Part shown: positions 45,052 through 53,305 of the stretch, one piece after another
Numbering within the stretch: the first letter of the stretch is position 1
Layout: each line of letters starts with the position of its first letter
Source: Clostridia bacterium
Lineage (GTDB): Bacteria > Bacillota > Clostridia > Lachnospirales > Lachnospiraceae
Reading direction: 5' to 3'
Assembly (NCBI GenBank): GCA_910574835.1
Contig: CAJTDE010000024.1
Span: 1 to 64,000 of the forward strand
Length of the DNA stretch: 64,000 nucleotides
Notes under the pieces: generated by a model
Seen by the model: only the letters and a program-made list of their open reading frames with translations
Database searches by the model: none
What the model was told of the DNA's origin: nothing
Made by a program: the position numbers and the translations under genes

Positions 45052-45942
45052 ATGACCATCCGACATTTGAAAATATTTATCGCAGTAGCGGAAACCGGAA
45101 AGATGAGCCTTGCGGCCAAGAAGCTTTATCTGGCTCAGCCTACCATCAGCCAGGCCATTCACGAGCTGGAAGCGCACTATCACACCCAATTGTTTGACCG
45201 TCTCTCAAAGCGCCTCTATATTACGGAGACAGGGCGGGAGCTTCTTGATCTGGCCCGAAATGCGGTCCGCGCCTTTGATGATCTGGAGCTTCATATGGAA
45301 AATCACACCCGGACCGAGCATTTTCGGATTGGGGCTACGGTCACGGTAGGCTCCTGCCTGCTTCCCTCGCTTCTGGAAGATTTCCGGCAGAAGAGGCCCC
45401 AGGCGGATACCTTTTCTTTCATTGGAAATACGGCCATGATTGAGGAGAAGCTTTTAAAATCGGAGCTTGACGCAGGCATCGTGGAAGGCGTTATCAAAAG
45501 TCTGGATCTCATCAGTATTCCAATGGTGGAGGATTACCTTGTTCTGGCCTGCGGCAAGGACCATCCCTTTGCCTCTCTCACCTCCTTTCAGCCCTCGGAT
45601 CTGGAAGGACTGGACTTTGTCATGCGTGAGAAGGGCAGCGGTACGCGGGCGCTGTTTGAAAAGTATCTCCATGCCAATCATATTCAGATTCACTGTCGAA
45701 TTGAGGCGCCGTTTCCGGAGGCTATGAAGCATGCCATTCTTTACAATCACTGTATGGCGGTGATTTCCGTGCGCCTGATTGAAGAGGAATTGCAAAAAGG
45801 CACGATCCACATGCTGCCCCATCCGGAGCACGCTTGGAACCGTACCTTTAATCTCGTTTACCATAAGGATAAACTCCTTACGGATTCTATGTTTCATCTG
45901 AAAAATCTGCTCCTGCAGTATCGGAGGCCGGAGGTGGGGTGA
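45052..45942 (+). CDS. LysR family transcriptional regulator
   Basis: A 296-residue LTTR. The N-terminal winged helix-turn-helix starts MTIRHLKIFIAVAETG and contains AAKKLYLAQPTISQAIHELE. The C-terminal co-inducer domain (about 90-290) holds the usual RIGATVTVGSCLLP strand and DAGIVEG. Its DNA-binding part is close to the CysL/YeiE-type regulators found beside yeiH genes. The sulfur operon promoter 2.3 kb away carries T-N11-A sites. Its stop codon abuts that of the next, convergent gene with no base between. Confidence 0.92.
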   Translation: MTIRHLKIFIAVAETGKMSLAAKKLYLAQPTISQAIHELEAHYHTQLFDRLSKRLYITETGRELLDLARNAVRAFDDLELHMENHTRTEHFRIGATVTVGSCLLPSLLEDFRQKRPQADTFSFIGNTAMIEEKLLKSELDAGIVEGVIKSLDLISIPMVEDYLVLACGKDHPFASLTSFQPSDLEGLDFVMREKGSGTRALFEKYLHANHIQIHCRIEAPFPEAMKHAILYNHCMAVISVRLIEEELQKGTIHMLPHPEHAWNRTFNLVYHKDKLLTDSMFHLKNLLLQYRRPEVG

Positions 45943-46893
45943 TTAGAAGTACACCATCTCTTCTTCCGGCTTCTCTACAGACTTCAACGCTTTTGTATAG
46001 AGCACCGGCCCTTCCTCGCCGGAATATTCCTTCCGTGTTTCCACCTTCACTTTAGCAGTAACGGTAAGCCACTGACGGTTGCGGAGCTTGTCAACGTTCT
46101 GAGATTTGCACAGAAAGCCTAAAAATACGGTATCATCCGCGCAGCAGGTCATAGCCCGGCGGCCGGGTACGAAGTAGCCTGCCTCCAATTCCTTCGGGCG
46201 CATTACCATTGCTTTGAAACGGATTGTCTTGCCGTCGTAATGATCGGGATGATCCATAGCGTCCAGATACCAGATGCCGTAGTCCATGTCCCCGATATCT
46301 ATGATCTCCGCATCCAGATCAAAGGGAAGCTCCTCCTCGTATTCAAAAAGCTCTCCGTCCTCCTGCTCAAATTCCACCTGTGCCCTGGGATTGGCCGCCC
46401 GAATATTCCGCTTATAGGAGGCTGCCTTTGTACCCTCCCTGCATCGGTTGAAAATGACAAGATCGGAATCCTGCACCATGTCCATAAAAAGAGACTTCAT
46501 ATTCTGCATATACAGATCAAAGGTTCCGGCGTCCACCAGGGTAATGCCCTGGGCCAGAAACCAGCCCTTGGGCAGTTGCATGTCTCTTAGGTGCTGCATC
46601 CCCCACATGCCGTTGTACTCGATCATAACCTGGGTGGGCTTATATTCCTTCCGGCATGCTTCCAAAAATTCCGGGGTAAATTCCGCCTTTCCCTCCACAA
46701 CTGTCATAACCGTATCATAGGATTCCAGAATATGTTGGTCATACTCCTCCTCTCCCTCCTCGCAGGCGATAAGAAGAGTTTTGCCTCCGTCGGAAAAATA
46801 GGGGTCGGAAAGAGTCTCCTGGATGAAGGAGGTCTTGCCGCTTTCCAGAAATCCGTTTACTACATAAACAGGTACTTTATTTAAAAAACTCAT
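45943..46893 (-). CDS. COG0523 (CobW-like) GTPase fused to a DUF1980/TIGR03943-like C-terminal domain
   Basis: A 316-residue P-loop protein. Walker A is NGFLESGKTSF, and the G3E-type GTPase core covers about 1-190. A C-terminal OB-like domain (about 200-316) has GYFVPGRRAMTCCADD and FLGFLCKS, which recall TIGR03943/DUF1980 permease partners. COG0523 proteins are metal chaperones, often for zinc. It lies downstream of a second, His-rich COG0523 gene on the same strand, separated by a hairpin-repeat array. The ATG at 46893 follows AATAGGAG. The matching permease gene is absent here. Confidence 0.78.
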   Translation of the reverse strand: MSFLNKVPVYVVNGFLESGKTSFIQETLSDPYFSDGGKTLLIACEEGEEEYDQHILESYDTVMTVVEGKAEFTPEFLEACRKEYKPTQVMIEYNGMWGMQHLRDMQLPKGWFLAQGITLVDAGTFDLYMQNMKSLFMDMVQDSDLVIFNRCREGTKAASYKRNIRAANPRAQVEFEQEDGELFEYEEELPFDLDAEIIDIGDMDYGIWYLDAMDHPDHYDGKTIRFKAMVMRPKELEAGYFVPGRRAMTCCADDTVFLGFLCKSQNVDKLRNRQWLTVTAKVKVETRKEYSGEEGPVLYTKALKSVEKPEEEMVYF

Positions 46894-46904
46894 AGCTGCT
46901 CCTA

Positions 46905-47133
46905 TTCCAGTTCCGTAATTTCCCTTACCATGCACCTTTATGAAATCAATTTACAGCCACAAGTCCATGTGCCTGTAAATTGATTTGTGCATCGTAAGGG
47001 ATATTACTGTTTCCAGTTCCGTAATTTCCCTTACCATGCACCTTTATGAAATCAATTTACAGCCACAAGTCCATGTGCCTGTAAATTGATTTGTGCATCG
47101 TAAGGGATATTACTGTTTCCAGTTCCGTAATTT
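46905..47133 (-). repeat. Two identical 106-base hairpin repeats plus a partial third (family B)
   Basis: Copies start at 46905 and 47011 and are identical; a 17-base piece of a third starts at 47117. Each begins with TTCCAGTTCCGTAATTT, and holds near-complementary outer arms (CCCTTACCATGCA / TGCATCGTAAGGG) and a perfect 13-base inner stem (AATCAATTTACAG / CTGTAAATTGATT). The array lies between two GTPase genes and runs into the ribosome binding site of the downstream one. Confidence 0.92.
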
Positions 47134-47153
47134 CCTAATAACTTTCTTTTACG

Positions 47154-48257
47154 TTATACTACATGAAACAGTTCCTTCAGCGCATCTTCATTAAGCTTGG
47201 AGCCGATTACGCACAGACGCCCCGTGTAATCAGGACTTCCGCCCCGAACTTCATATTCCTCCGGAACAAAGTCAAACTGCATCCAATTGCCGTCAGTGCC
47301 GGGAACGATGCCCTTGGCACGGAGAATGATGCCGTATTTTTCAGAGCCGCCCAGCTCCTCCAATATCTGCTGCAGCTCCTCTGCCGTATATTTATGAGCA
47401 GTCTCCACGCCCCAGCTTGTGAAAACCTCATCTGCATGGTGGTGGCCTTTATGCTCATGATGGTGATGATCGTGACAGCCGCAGGTACAGTTCTCATCGT
47501 GCTCGTGATGGTGTTCATGACCACCTTCTCCGTTGTGGTGATGATGACCATGCTCACACTCGCTGTCATGATGATGATCATGTTCACATTCACCGCCGTG
47601 GTGGTGCGCATGACCGCACGCTTCCTCATGGTGATGATGGTCATACTCCCCCATCTCAAGCTCCGCATGGTGCATAGCTTCCAGAATCTTCCTGCCGTCC
47701 AATTCATCCCACGGTGTGGTGATCATGGCCGCATGTCCATTGTGCTCCCGAAGAAGAGCCGCGCACTCCTCCAGCTTTTCATCTGTCATACTTTGGGTTC
47801 TGCTTATGACAATGGTTCCCGCATGCTCCACCTGGTTATTGAAAAATTCACCGAAGTTTTTCATATACATCTTACACTTTTTCCCGTCCACTACGACAAT
47901 GGAGCTGTCAATGTGAACATTCATGGAGCCGGCCACATTTTCCACAGCCTTTACCACGTCGGAAAGCTTGCCCACACCGGAAGGCTCAATGAGAATCCGA
48001 TCCGGCGCATAGGTATCCAGAACCTCCTTCAAAGCCGTGCCGAAATCTCCTACCAGGGAGCAGCAGATACAGCCGGAGTTCATCTCATTCACCTGGATTC
48101 CGGCGTCCTTCAAAAAGCCGCCGTCAATGCCAATCTCGCCAAACTCATTTTCAATCAGAACAATCTTTTCTCCCTGAAAGCACTCTTCCAGAAGTTTTTT
48201 GATAAGCGTTGTCTTTCCGGCTCCCAGGAAACCGGAAATAATGGTGATCTCTGTCAT
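47154..48257 (-). CDS. COG0523 (CobW-like) GTPase with His-rich metal-binding region
   Basis: A 367-residue G3E GTPase, a putative zinc/cobalt/nickel chaperone. Walker A is GFLGAGKTTL (9-18), the metal motif is CICC (C63, C65, C66), and the guanine-recognition segment reads ISRTQ rather than the usual NKxD. A region of about 75 residues (about 204-278) contains more than 30 histidines with interspersed Cys, a metal store or sensor. The C-terminal CobW_C domain follows. A promoter with a CIRCE-like operator precedes it. Confidence 0.9.
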   Translation of the reverse strand: MTEITIISGFLGAGKTTLIKKLLEECFQGEKIVLIENEFGEIGIDGGFLKDAGIQVNEMNSGCICCSLVGDFGTALKEVLDTYAPDRILIEPSGVGKLSDVVKAVENVAGSMNVHIDSSIVVVDGKKCKMYMKNFGEFFNNQVEHAGTIVISRTQSMTDEKLEECAALLREHNGHAAMITTPWDELDGRKILEAMHHAELEMGEYDHHHHEEACGHAHHHGGECEHDHHHDSECEHGHHHHNGEGGHEHHHEHDENCTCGCHDHHHHEHKGHHHADEVFTSWGVETAHKYTAEELQQILEELGGSEKYGIILRAKGIVPGTDGNWMQFDFVPEEYEVRGGSPDYTGRLCVIGSKLNEDALKELFHVV

Positions 48258-48297
48258 GGTTCATTCCTTCTTTCTTCTATTAAACTCTGCAATATCA

Positions 48298-48351
48298 TTA
48301 GCACTCTCTTTAACATACTGCTAATTATAGCACGCTCCCTTAATTTGTCAA
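48298..48351 (-). promoter_or_regulatory. Promoter with CIRCE-like (HrcA-type) operator
   Basis: On the minus strand TTGACA (48351-48346), a 16-base spacer and TATAAT (48329-48324) are followed at once by TTAGCAGTA-N9-GAGTGCTAA (48324-48298). The CIRCE consensus is TTAGCACTC-N9-GAGTGCTAA; 16 of 18 arm positions match and the spacer length is exact. The site covers the start of transcription of the His-rich GTPase gene. Confidence 0.65.
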
Positions 48352-48380
48352 ACCACAATGTATTCCCCAACGCTGCTTCC

Positions 48381-48557
48381 TTAACGCTTCCCCATCAGCG
48401 CCTTTATCAAGATCTCAAATTCCCGCTCTGTCAATATGTTGCTGCTTCCGATTTTCAGCATAATTGCGGCCATTTCTTTTCCATGTCCTGATAAATGCTC
48501 ATAGATTTCCCAAAATTCTTCCGCGCTTTTCTCTTCCCTTGCCGGATCTTTTTTCAT
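48381..48557 (-). CDS. Small hypothetical protein, divergent from HTH gene
   Basis: A 58-residue charged, helical protein, MKKDPAREEK at its start and ALMGKR at its end. The ATG at 48557 (GGAAAGG upstream) is preferred; the ATG at 48587 would overlap the palindrome at 48582-48600 and has no ribosome binding site. It is divergent from the XRE-type regulator with shared operator sites between. It could be the partner of that regulator, but nothing in the sequence proves it. Confidence 0.5.
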   Translation of the reverse strand: MKKDPAREEKSAEEFWEIYEHLSGHGKEMAAIMLKIGSSNILTEREFEILIKALMGKR

Positions 48558-48581
48558 TTCAAATTCGCCTTTCCAAAATTT

Positions 48582-48657
48582 TGACATTTAATAAATGTCA
48601 TACTTATGAAGATTTTAACATAGAATTTAAACAGTAAATGACATTCAGTATTTGTCA
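48582..48657. promoter_or_regulatory. Two 19-base operator dyads between divergent genes
   Basis: Site 1, TGACATTTAATAAATGTCA (48582-48600), is a perfect 9-1-9 palindrome. Site 2, TGACATTCAGTATTTGTCA (48639-48657), has the same length and the same end words. They are 57 bases apart and lie upstream of the small gene and of the HTH gene respectively, as expected for an autoregulated divergent switch. Confidence 0.65.
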
Positions 48658-48667
48658 AAGGTGGCTT

Positions 48668-48913
48668 ATGTATAAAAATAAAATTGGTGATAAAAATAAT
48701 ATTTCCGGAGCCGCAATCCGGACCCATCGTCTGGCAAAAGGCTGGTCCCAGAGGGAGCTGGCAGATGCACTGCAGCTGCTGGGGCTGGATGTAGATAAAA
48801 ATGCAATCCAGAGAATTGAAGCCCGGAAGCGGTTTGTAACCGATATAGAGCTTACGTATTTTGCCAAGGTCTTTGATGTAGGATATCAGACATTGTTGGA
48901 AAAGTCAGTCTAA
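48668..48913 (+). CDS. XRE family helix-turn-helix regulator
   Basis: An 81-residue Cro/C1-type DNA-binding protein. The HTH is AAIRTHRLAKGWSQRELADAL, followed by a long second half with NAIQRIEARKRFV. The ATG at 48668 follows AAAGGTGG. It probably binds the paired 19-base dyads and represses both itself and the small divergent gene. Whether it is part of a toxin-antitoxin, phage remnant or simple regulator cannot be said; no toxin is recognised. Confidence 0.85.
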   Translation: MYKNKIGDKNNISGAAIRTHRLAKGWSQRELADALQLLGLDVDKNAIQRIEARKRFVTDIELTYFAKVFDVGYQTLLEKSV

Positions 48914-49051
48914 TCGGGACAGCTTGAACTGTCCTGCGAACCATAGCATTTCTTTAAAAATGATATTTGTATCATTCGATCTGACTGTTTTCATCACGCA
49001 GATTCTTCTTTATAAGAAGCGGTTCTTGCCATTTGGCTGCTTATTCGTCTT

Positions 49052-49076
49052 AAGCGGGATACCCGCTTCTTTTTTA
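49052..49076 (+). terminator. Terminator of the XRE gene
   Basis: AAGCGGG-ATA-CCCGCTT (49052-49068) followed by CTTTTTT. An upstream GAAGCGG near 49015 could pair with the second arm instead. Confidence 0.75.
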
Positions 49077-49086
49077 TCCACAAAAA

Positions 49087-49127
49087 AGCCATTGAGCAGA
49101 GACGCTTTTTGCTCTGTTTCAATGGCT
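49087..49127 (-). terminator. Terminator of the infC-rpmI-rplT operon
   Basis: AGCCATTGA (49087-49095) pairs with TCAATGGCT (49119-49127), with CAGAG/CTCTG inside. On the minus strand TTTTTTGTGG follows. It lies 26 bases after the rplT stop. Confidence 0.88.
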
Positions 49128-49152
49128 CTTTCTCTTACTATAATATTCCGGC

Positions 49153-49509
49153 TTACGCCAGCTTGCCCTTTGCCAGCTCTACCAGAGTTGCGAAGCCAGC
49201 CGCATCGTTGACTGCCATATCAGCCAGGATCTTACGGTCCAGCTGAACCTCTGCCAGCTTCAATCCGTGCATAAACTTACTGTAGGATAAGCCGTTCATT
49301 CTGGCTGCCGCATTGATACGTGCGATCCAGAGCTGTCTGAACTGACGCTTTCTCTGCTTTCTTCCCGCATAAGAGCTGGTCAGCGCTCTCATGACGGACT
49401 GCTTTGCTACTCTGTACTGCTTACTTCTGGCTCCTCTGTAACCCTTTGCCAGCTTTAATACTCTGTTATGTCTTTTCTTAGCGCCTAAGCCGCCTTTAAT
49501 TCTTGCCAT
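49153..49509 (-). CDS. rplT: 50S ribosomal protein L20
   Basis: A 118-residue ribosomal protein with the normal basic N-terminal tail ([19 protein letters not shown]) and the globular C-terminal domain. L20 is needed early in 50S assembly and is the known feedback regulator of its own operon by binding the mRNA leader. It is the last gene of the operon, 30 bases after rpmI. Confidence 0.98.
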   Translation of the reverse strand: MARIKGGLGAKKRHNRVLKLAKGYRGARSKQYRVAKQSVMRALTSSYAGRKQRKRQFRQLWIARINAAARMNGLSYSKFMHGLKLAEVQLDRKILADMAVNDAAGFATLVELAKGKLA

Positions 49510-49539
49510 TTTTTCTCTCCTCCTTGAAATTTTCCTGTC

Positions 49540-49737
49540 TTACAGATACGGTAAGATCTTCTTCATGTTCTTAACATTGGTTGCATCTGTAATGGTTGAC
49601 TTTCTCAGGTTTCTCTTTCTCTTCTGAGATTTCTTGGTTAAGATATGGCTCTTATACGCTTTCATTCTCTTTAACTTGCCGGTTCCTGTCTTGTGGAAAC
49701 GCTTTGCAGCCGCTCTGCTTGTCTTCATTTTTGGCAT
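49540..49737 (-). CDS. rpmI: 50S ribosomal protein L35
   Basis: A 65-residue ribosomal protein, [20 protein letters not shown] at its start, normal length. The ATG at 49737 is chosen because it gives the canonical MPKMKT start and follows GACAGGAGG; a 7-codon extension upstream is not conserved. It lies between infC (75 bases upstream) and rplT. Confidence 0.97.
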   Translation of the reverse strand: MPKMKTSRAAAKRFHKTGTGKLKRMKAYKSHILTKKSQKRKRNLRKSTITDATNVKNMKKILPYL

Positions 49738-49812
49738 TTTATATACTCCTCCTGTCAAGTTTTCTTTTCATAGTTCTATAAAATCATTCCTGCATGCAGG
49801 TGATTCCCATAT

Positions 49813-50322
49813 CTACTGACGCTTTTCCGTTAAAAACATCAACATCTGACGTCCTTCCATCTTCGGCGCCTTCTCAACAACCGCGATATCGGACATCTTC
49901 TCCGCAAATGCATCCAGAATACGTCTTCCGTTCTGAATATGAGCCATCTCACGGCCGCGGAAACGTAAGGACACCTTCACCTTATTGCCCTTCTGGATAA
50001 ACTTGCGCGCTGCGCCTATCTTTGTATTCAGATCATTGTCGTCAATATTCGGTGACAGACGAACCTCTTTGATCTCAATGATCTTCTGCCTCTTCTTGGC
50101 TTCCTTCTCTTTGCGCGCCATCTCATACTTGTACTTGCCGTAGTCGATAATCTTGCATACCGGCGGCTTTGCTGTCGGCGCAACCTTCACCAGATCAAGC
50201 TCTGCTTCTCTGGCAATCTTCATAGCATCCCTCGCGGACATGATCCCAAGCTGCTCTCCATTGGCCCCGATTAAGCGGACCTCTTTGTCACGGATCTGTT
50301 CGTTAATCATTAAATCGCTAAT
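49813..50322 (-). CDS. infC: Translation initiation factor IF-3 with AUU start
   Basis: A 169-residue IF-3, which keeps ribosomal subunits apart and checks the initiator codon. The N-domain begins SDLMINEQIRDKEVRLIG; the C-domain includes IEIKEVRLSPNIDDND and the RGREMAH motif. The start codon appears to be ATT at 50322-50320: AAGGAGG ends 8 bases upstream at ideal spacing, while the first in-frame ATG (50310) is 20 bases away. AUU initiation lets IF-3 repress its own synthesis, as known for infC. First gene of the operon, behind a leader with a terminator. Confidence 0.93.
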   Translation of the reverse strand: MSDLMINEQIRDKEVRLIGANGEQLGIMSARDAMKIAREAELDLVKVAPTAKPPVCKIIDYGKYKYEMARKEKEAKKRQKIIEIKEVRLSPNIDDNDLNTKIGAARKFIQKGNKVKVSLRFRGREMAHIQNGRRILDAFAEKMSDIAVVEKAPKMEGRQMLMFLTEKRQ

Positions 50323-50355
50323 AGTAATACCCTCCTTAAAAGAAATATCCAAAAA

Positions 50356-50485
50356 AAGTGGATAGTCAGACTATCCACTTAAACATACCGGATCACAAGG
50401 CATACAAAACGCCTTATTCTGTCAGATATAAACCCGAGTCGCCTGCCTGCGCTGAGGTGAGAGTGGATACTCTGCTTGCTGTCAC
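50356..50485 (-). ncRNA. L20-type leader RNA with intrinsic terminator
   Basis: The leader of infC-rpmI-rplT. A perfect 11-base hairpin (50356-50366 / 50370-50380, arms AAGTGGATAGT and its complement) is followed on the minus strand by seven T residues: a terminator before infC. Further upstream in the leader, minus-strand TATCCACT (50469-50462) is complementary to AGTGGATA of the terminator's first arm, so an antiterminator can form. This is the layout of L20-controlled leaders in Firmicutes; L20 binding itself cannot be shown from sequence. Confidence 0.72.
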
Positions 50486-50491
50486 TCGAAT

Positions 50492-50520
50492 ATCTTATCA
50501 CAACTGCCCGACCGTGTCAA
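50492..50520 (-). promoter_or_regulatory. Promoter of the infC operon
   Basis: On the minus strand TTGACA (50520-50515), a 17-base spacer and TAAGAT (50497-50492) with TG just before the -10. The start is near 50485. Confidence 0.75.
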
Positions 50521-50580
50521 CCGGTTTTTTCCAAGCGCATACTATACTTTTCTTACCATTTGTGATAAATTGAATAAAGA

Positions 50581-50586
50581 TATAAT
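50581..50586 (+). promoter_or_regulatory. -10 of the hybrid histidine kinase promoter
   Basis: TATAAT with TTTGTG/TTGTGA about 15-16 bases upstream. It is divergent from the infC promoter 30-60 bases away. The leader to the TTG start at 50716 is about 125 bases. Confidence 0.4.
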
Positions 50587-50642
50587 AGAACCGAAATCCG
50601 CACTATCTCTCACTATGTACAAATCTTTACATATGTACGCAT

Positions 50643-50726
50643 TTACAGCCGGAAAATGATTTCATATGGTATACCGGCCGGGATATTACGGAACTGAAAC
50701 AGGAGGCAGCAAAGCTTGAAAAATAA
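50643..50726 (+). pseudogene. Remnant of a PAS/PAC-type sensor C-terminus
   Basis: A reading frame with no start reads [18 protein letters not shown] and ends at TAA 50724-50726, inside the start of the kinase gene. The [11 protein letters not shown] stretch looks like the end of a PAC motif followed by a helix, as in sensory proteins. Upstream of about 50643 the frame is random and stops at 50586. I infer a deletion that removed most of a sensor gene and left its tail with the AGGAGG used by the kinase. Confidence 0.4.
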
Positions 50727-53262
50727 AACAACCCGATTCTTAACCATCAGCCTCATTGTTGTGTCCATTCTCTGTGTTTTCGTCTTCACCTCCCTGGCTG
50801 CCCGGATGAACCGGCGGAGCGCCAAAACCATTCAGGAGATCGGCGAAATCTACATGGCAGGCATGAGCAAACAGGTGGATATGCATTTTAAAACCATTAT
50901 AGAACTGCGGCTTTCCCAGGTAGGCGCCCTGGTGGACTCCGTGCCGCCGGCCAGTTCAAAGGTGGATACCTCCGCCCTGGCATCCCTGACCGGCAATGCA
51001 AGGGCCAGAGGCTTCGATTACCTGGGATTCTACACCAGCGAGGGCGGCTTTGACATGATCTACGGCTCCCAGGTCGCTTTAACCGATCCGGAAGCTTTCC
51101 AAAAGTCCCTAAGCAACGGCGAGGGCAAAGTCGCCGTGGGAACCGATACCCTGGGAAATGACATTATCCTTATGGGAATCCCCGCCGCCTATACCTTAGA
51201 AAACGGACGGCAGTGTCTTGCCCTGGTGGCCGGTCTCCCCAGCAGCTACATAGGCGAAACTCTGGCCCTCAATATGGATGATCCCATGATCAACTACACG
51301 GTCATCCGGCAGGACGGCAGCTTTATCATTCACGGAAACGGCGTGAAAGGGGAAAATTACTTTGACCGTATCCGGGAGCTTTACGACAGCACCCCTGAAA
51401 AAGATGTCGGGCAATACTTAAGCGAGATACAGACCGCCATGAAGCGGAATCAGGATTACTCCAGCACCATTTCCATTGAAGGAGAACGGAGGAATCTCTA
51501 CTGCACCCGGCTTCCCGATTCCGAATGGTATCTGCTTCTGTCCATGCCCTACGGCGCGCTGGACGAATCCATTGATAAGCTTGGAAATCAGTGGAATGTG
51601 TCCGCCTTAAGCAGCTGCCTGCTTGTTCTGGGCGCGCTGCTTCTGGTATTCTTGGGCTATTTTCGGCTGACGAAAAAGCAGCTCTGTGCTCTGGATGCCG
51701 CCCGCCGGACCGCCGAGCAGGCAAACAAGGCCAAAAGCGAATTTCTCTCCAATATGAGCCACGATATCCGCACGCCCATGAACGGTATCGTAGGTATGAC
51801 GGCCATTGCCTCCGCCAACATCGAAAACACCCAGCAGGTGCAGCATTGCTTAAAGCAGATTACCGCCTCCAGCCGGCATCTTCTGGGGCTGATCAACGAT
51901 GTCCTGGATATGTCCAAGATCGAGAGCGGAAAGATGATCCTGAACATTGAACAGATTTCCCTGAAAGATATTATGCAGGGGATTGTTAATATTATGCAGC
52001 CGCAGATCCGGGAAAAGCAGCAGTATTTTAACGTGTATATCCAGGATATTTCCGTGGAAAATGTATGCGGCGACAGTCTCCGTCTGAACCAGATTCTTCT
52101 GAATCTTCTGGGAAATGCCGTCAAATTCACCCCCGAAGGCGGAAGCATCCAAGTGGTACTCTATGAAGAGCCATCTCCCCGGGGCAATCACTACATCCGC
52201 ACCCATCTGCGTGTGAAGGACAATGGCATCGGCATGACAAAGGAATTTCAGAGTAAAATCTTTGACTCCTTTATCCGCGAGGACAATGCCCGTGTTCAGA
52301 AAACCGAGGGGGCCGGCCTGGGCATGTCCATTACCAAGTATATTGTAGACGCTATGGACGGAACCATTGCGGTAGACAGCGCCCCCGGCAAAGGGACGGA
52401 ATTTCACATTACCCTGGATATGGAGCGGGCCATTGATAAAGACGGAAACATGGTTCTTCCCAATTGGAATCTCCTGATTATAGATGACGATGAAATGGTC
52501 TGTGAAAGCGCCGTAACCTCCTTAAAGTCTCTGGGTGTCCGGGCAGACTGGGCAGTCAACGGGGATACGGCTCTTGAGATGGTGGAAAAGCGCCAGGCCC
52601 AGAATCAGGAATACGATATCATTCTCCTGGATCGGACGCTGCTTGTGACAGACAGTCTGGAAACGGCGCGCCGGCTTCGTGGGCGCTGCGGAAGTGAGGT
52701 GCCCATTCTTCTTATTTCTGCCGGAGATCGCAGCGATTTGACGATCGAAGCCATAGAAGCAGGAATCAGCGGTTTTATCTCCAAGCCTCTGTTCCGCTCC
52801 ACCCTGTTTTTCGCTCTCCGCCAGTTTGCCGGAGGGGAGACGCAAAAACCGGCGGAGAATATCACGGCTCCCGTAGATTTTACCGGAAAGCGTATTCTTC
52901 TGGCAGAGGACAATGATCTGAACTGGGAGATTGCCAATGAGCTTCTGTCGGATCTGGGACTTTCCCTGGACTGGGCGGAAAACGGAAAAATCTGCCTGGA
53001 AAAATTCGAAAGCTCTAAGACCGGCTGGTATGACGCGATTCTGATGGATCTGCGGATGCCCTTTATGACTGGCTTTGAGGCTACGGAAGCCATCCGCGCC
53101 CTTGACCGGCCGGACGCCGGCACCATCCCCATTCTGGCTATGAGCGCCGACGTGTTTGCCGACGATATCCGGCATTGTCTGGACAGCGGTATGAACGCCC
53201 ATATGGCAAAGCCGATTGATGTGGAGGAGGTTGCACGAATCTTAAAACAATATTTGAAATAA
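50716..53262 (+). CDS. Hybrid sensor histidine kinase with two receiver domains
   Basis: An 848-residue membrane sensor. TM1 is about 8-29, an extracellular sensor domain of about 265 residues follows, then TM2 (about 297-318). The HisKA domain has [13 protein letters not shown] with the phospho-histidine near 349. HATPase motifs are [15 protein letters not shown] and [13 protein letters not shown]. Two REC domains follow: the first (about 585-700) has phospho-aspartate in IILLDRT; the second (about 722-845) has ILMDLRMP. The start is TTG at 50716 with AGGAGG 9 bases upstream. No output domain or paired regulator is adjacent. Confidence 0.9.
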   Translation: MKNKTTRFLTISLIVVSILCVFVFTSLAARMNRRSAKTIQEIGEIYMAGMSKQVDMHFKTIIELRLSQVGALVDSVPPASSKVDTSALASLTGNARARGFDYLGFYTSEGGFDMIYGSQVALTDPEAFQKSLSNGEGKVAVGTDTLGNDIILMGIPAAYTLENGRQCLALVAGLPSSYIGETLALNMDDPMINYTVIRQDGSFIIHGNGVKGENYFDRIRELYDSTPEKDVGQYLSEIQTAMKRNQDYSSTISIEGERRNLYCTRLPDSEWYLLLSMPYGALDESIDKLGNQWNVSALSSCLLVLGALLLVFLGYFRLTKKQLCALDAARRTAEQANKAKSEFLSNMSHDIRTPMNGIVGMTAIASANIENTQQVQHCLKQITASSRHLLGLINDVLDMSKIESGKMILNIEQISLKDIMQGIVNIMQPQIREKQQYFNVYIQDISVENVCGDSLRLNQILLNLLGNAVKFTPEGGSIQVVLYEEPSPRGNHYIRTHLRVKDNGIGMTKEFQSKIFDSFIREDNARVQKTEGAGLGMSITKYIVDAMDGTIAVDSAPGKGTEFHITLDMERAIDKDGNMVLPNWNLLIIDDDEMVCESAVTSLKSLGVRADWAVNGDTALEMVEKRQAQNQEYDIILLDRTLLVTDSLETARRLRGRCGSEVPILLISAGDRSDLTIEAIEAGISGFISKPLFRSTLFFALRQFAGGETQKPAENITAPVDFTGKRILLAEDNDLNWEIANELLSDLGLSLDWAENGKICLEKFESSKTGWYDAILMDLRMPFMTGFEATEAIRALDRPDAGTIPILAMSADVFADDIRHCLDSGMNAHMAKPIDVEEVARILKQYLK

Positions 53263-53305
53263 TCTGAATTTTAAATGAACCGGACATATTTCTTATCAAT
53301 TAAAT

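Noticed and set aside
46905-47133. CRISPR-like array
   Set aside because: The 106-base units are identical throughout with no variable spacers, and each is a single long hairpin; no cas genes nearby.
47163-48491. Long plus-strand reading frame of 442 codons across the His-rich GTPase gene
   Set aside because: It is the antisense shadow of the GTPase gene; the methionine/valine-rich stretch mirrors the His codons. No ribosome binding site and no family likeness.
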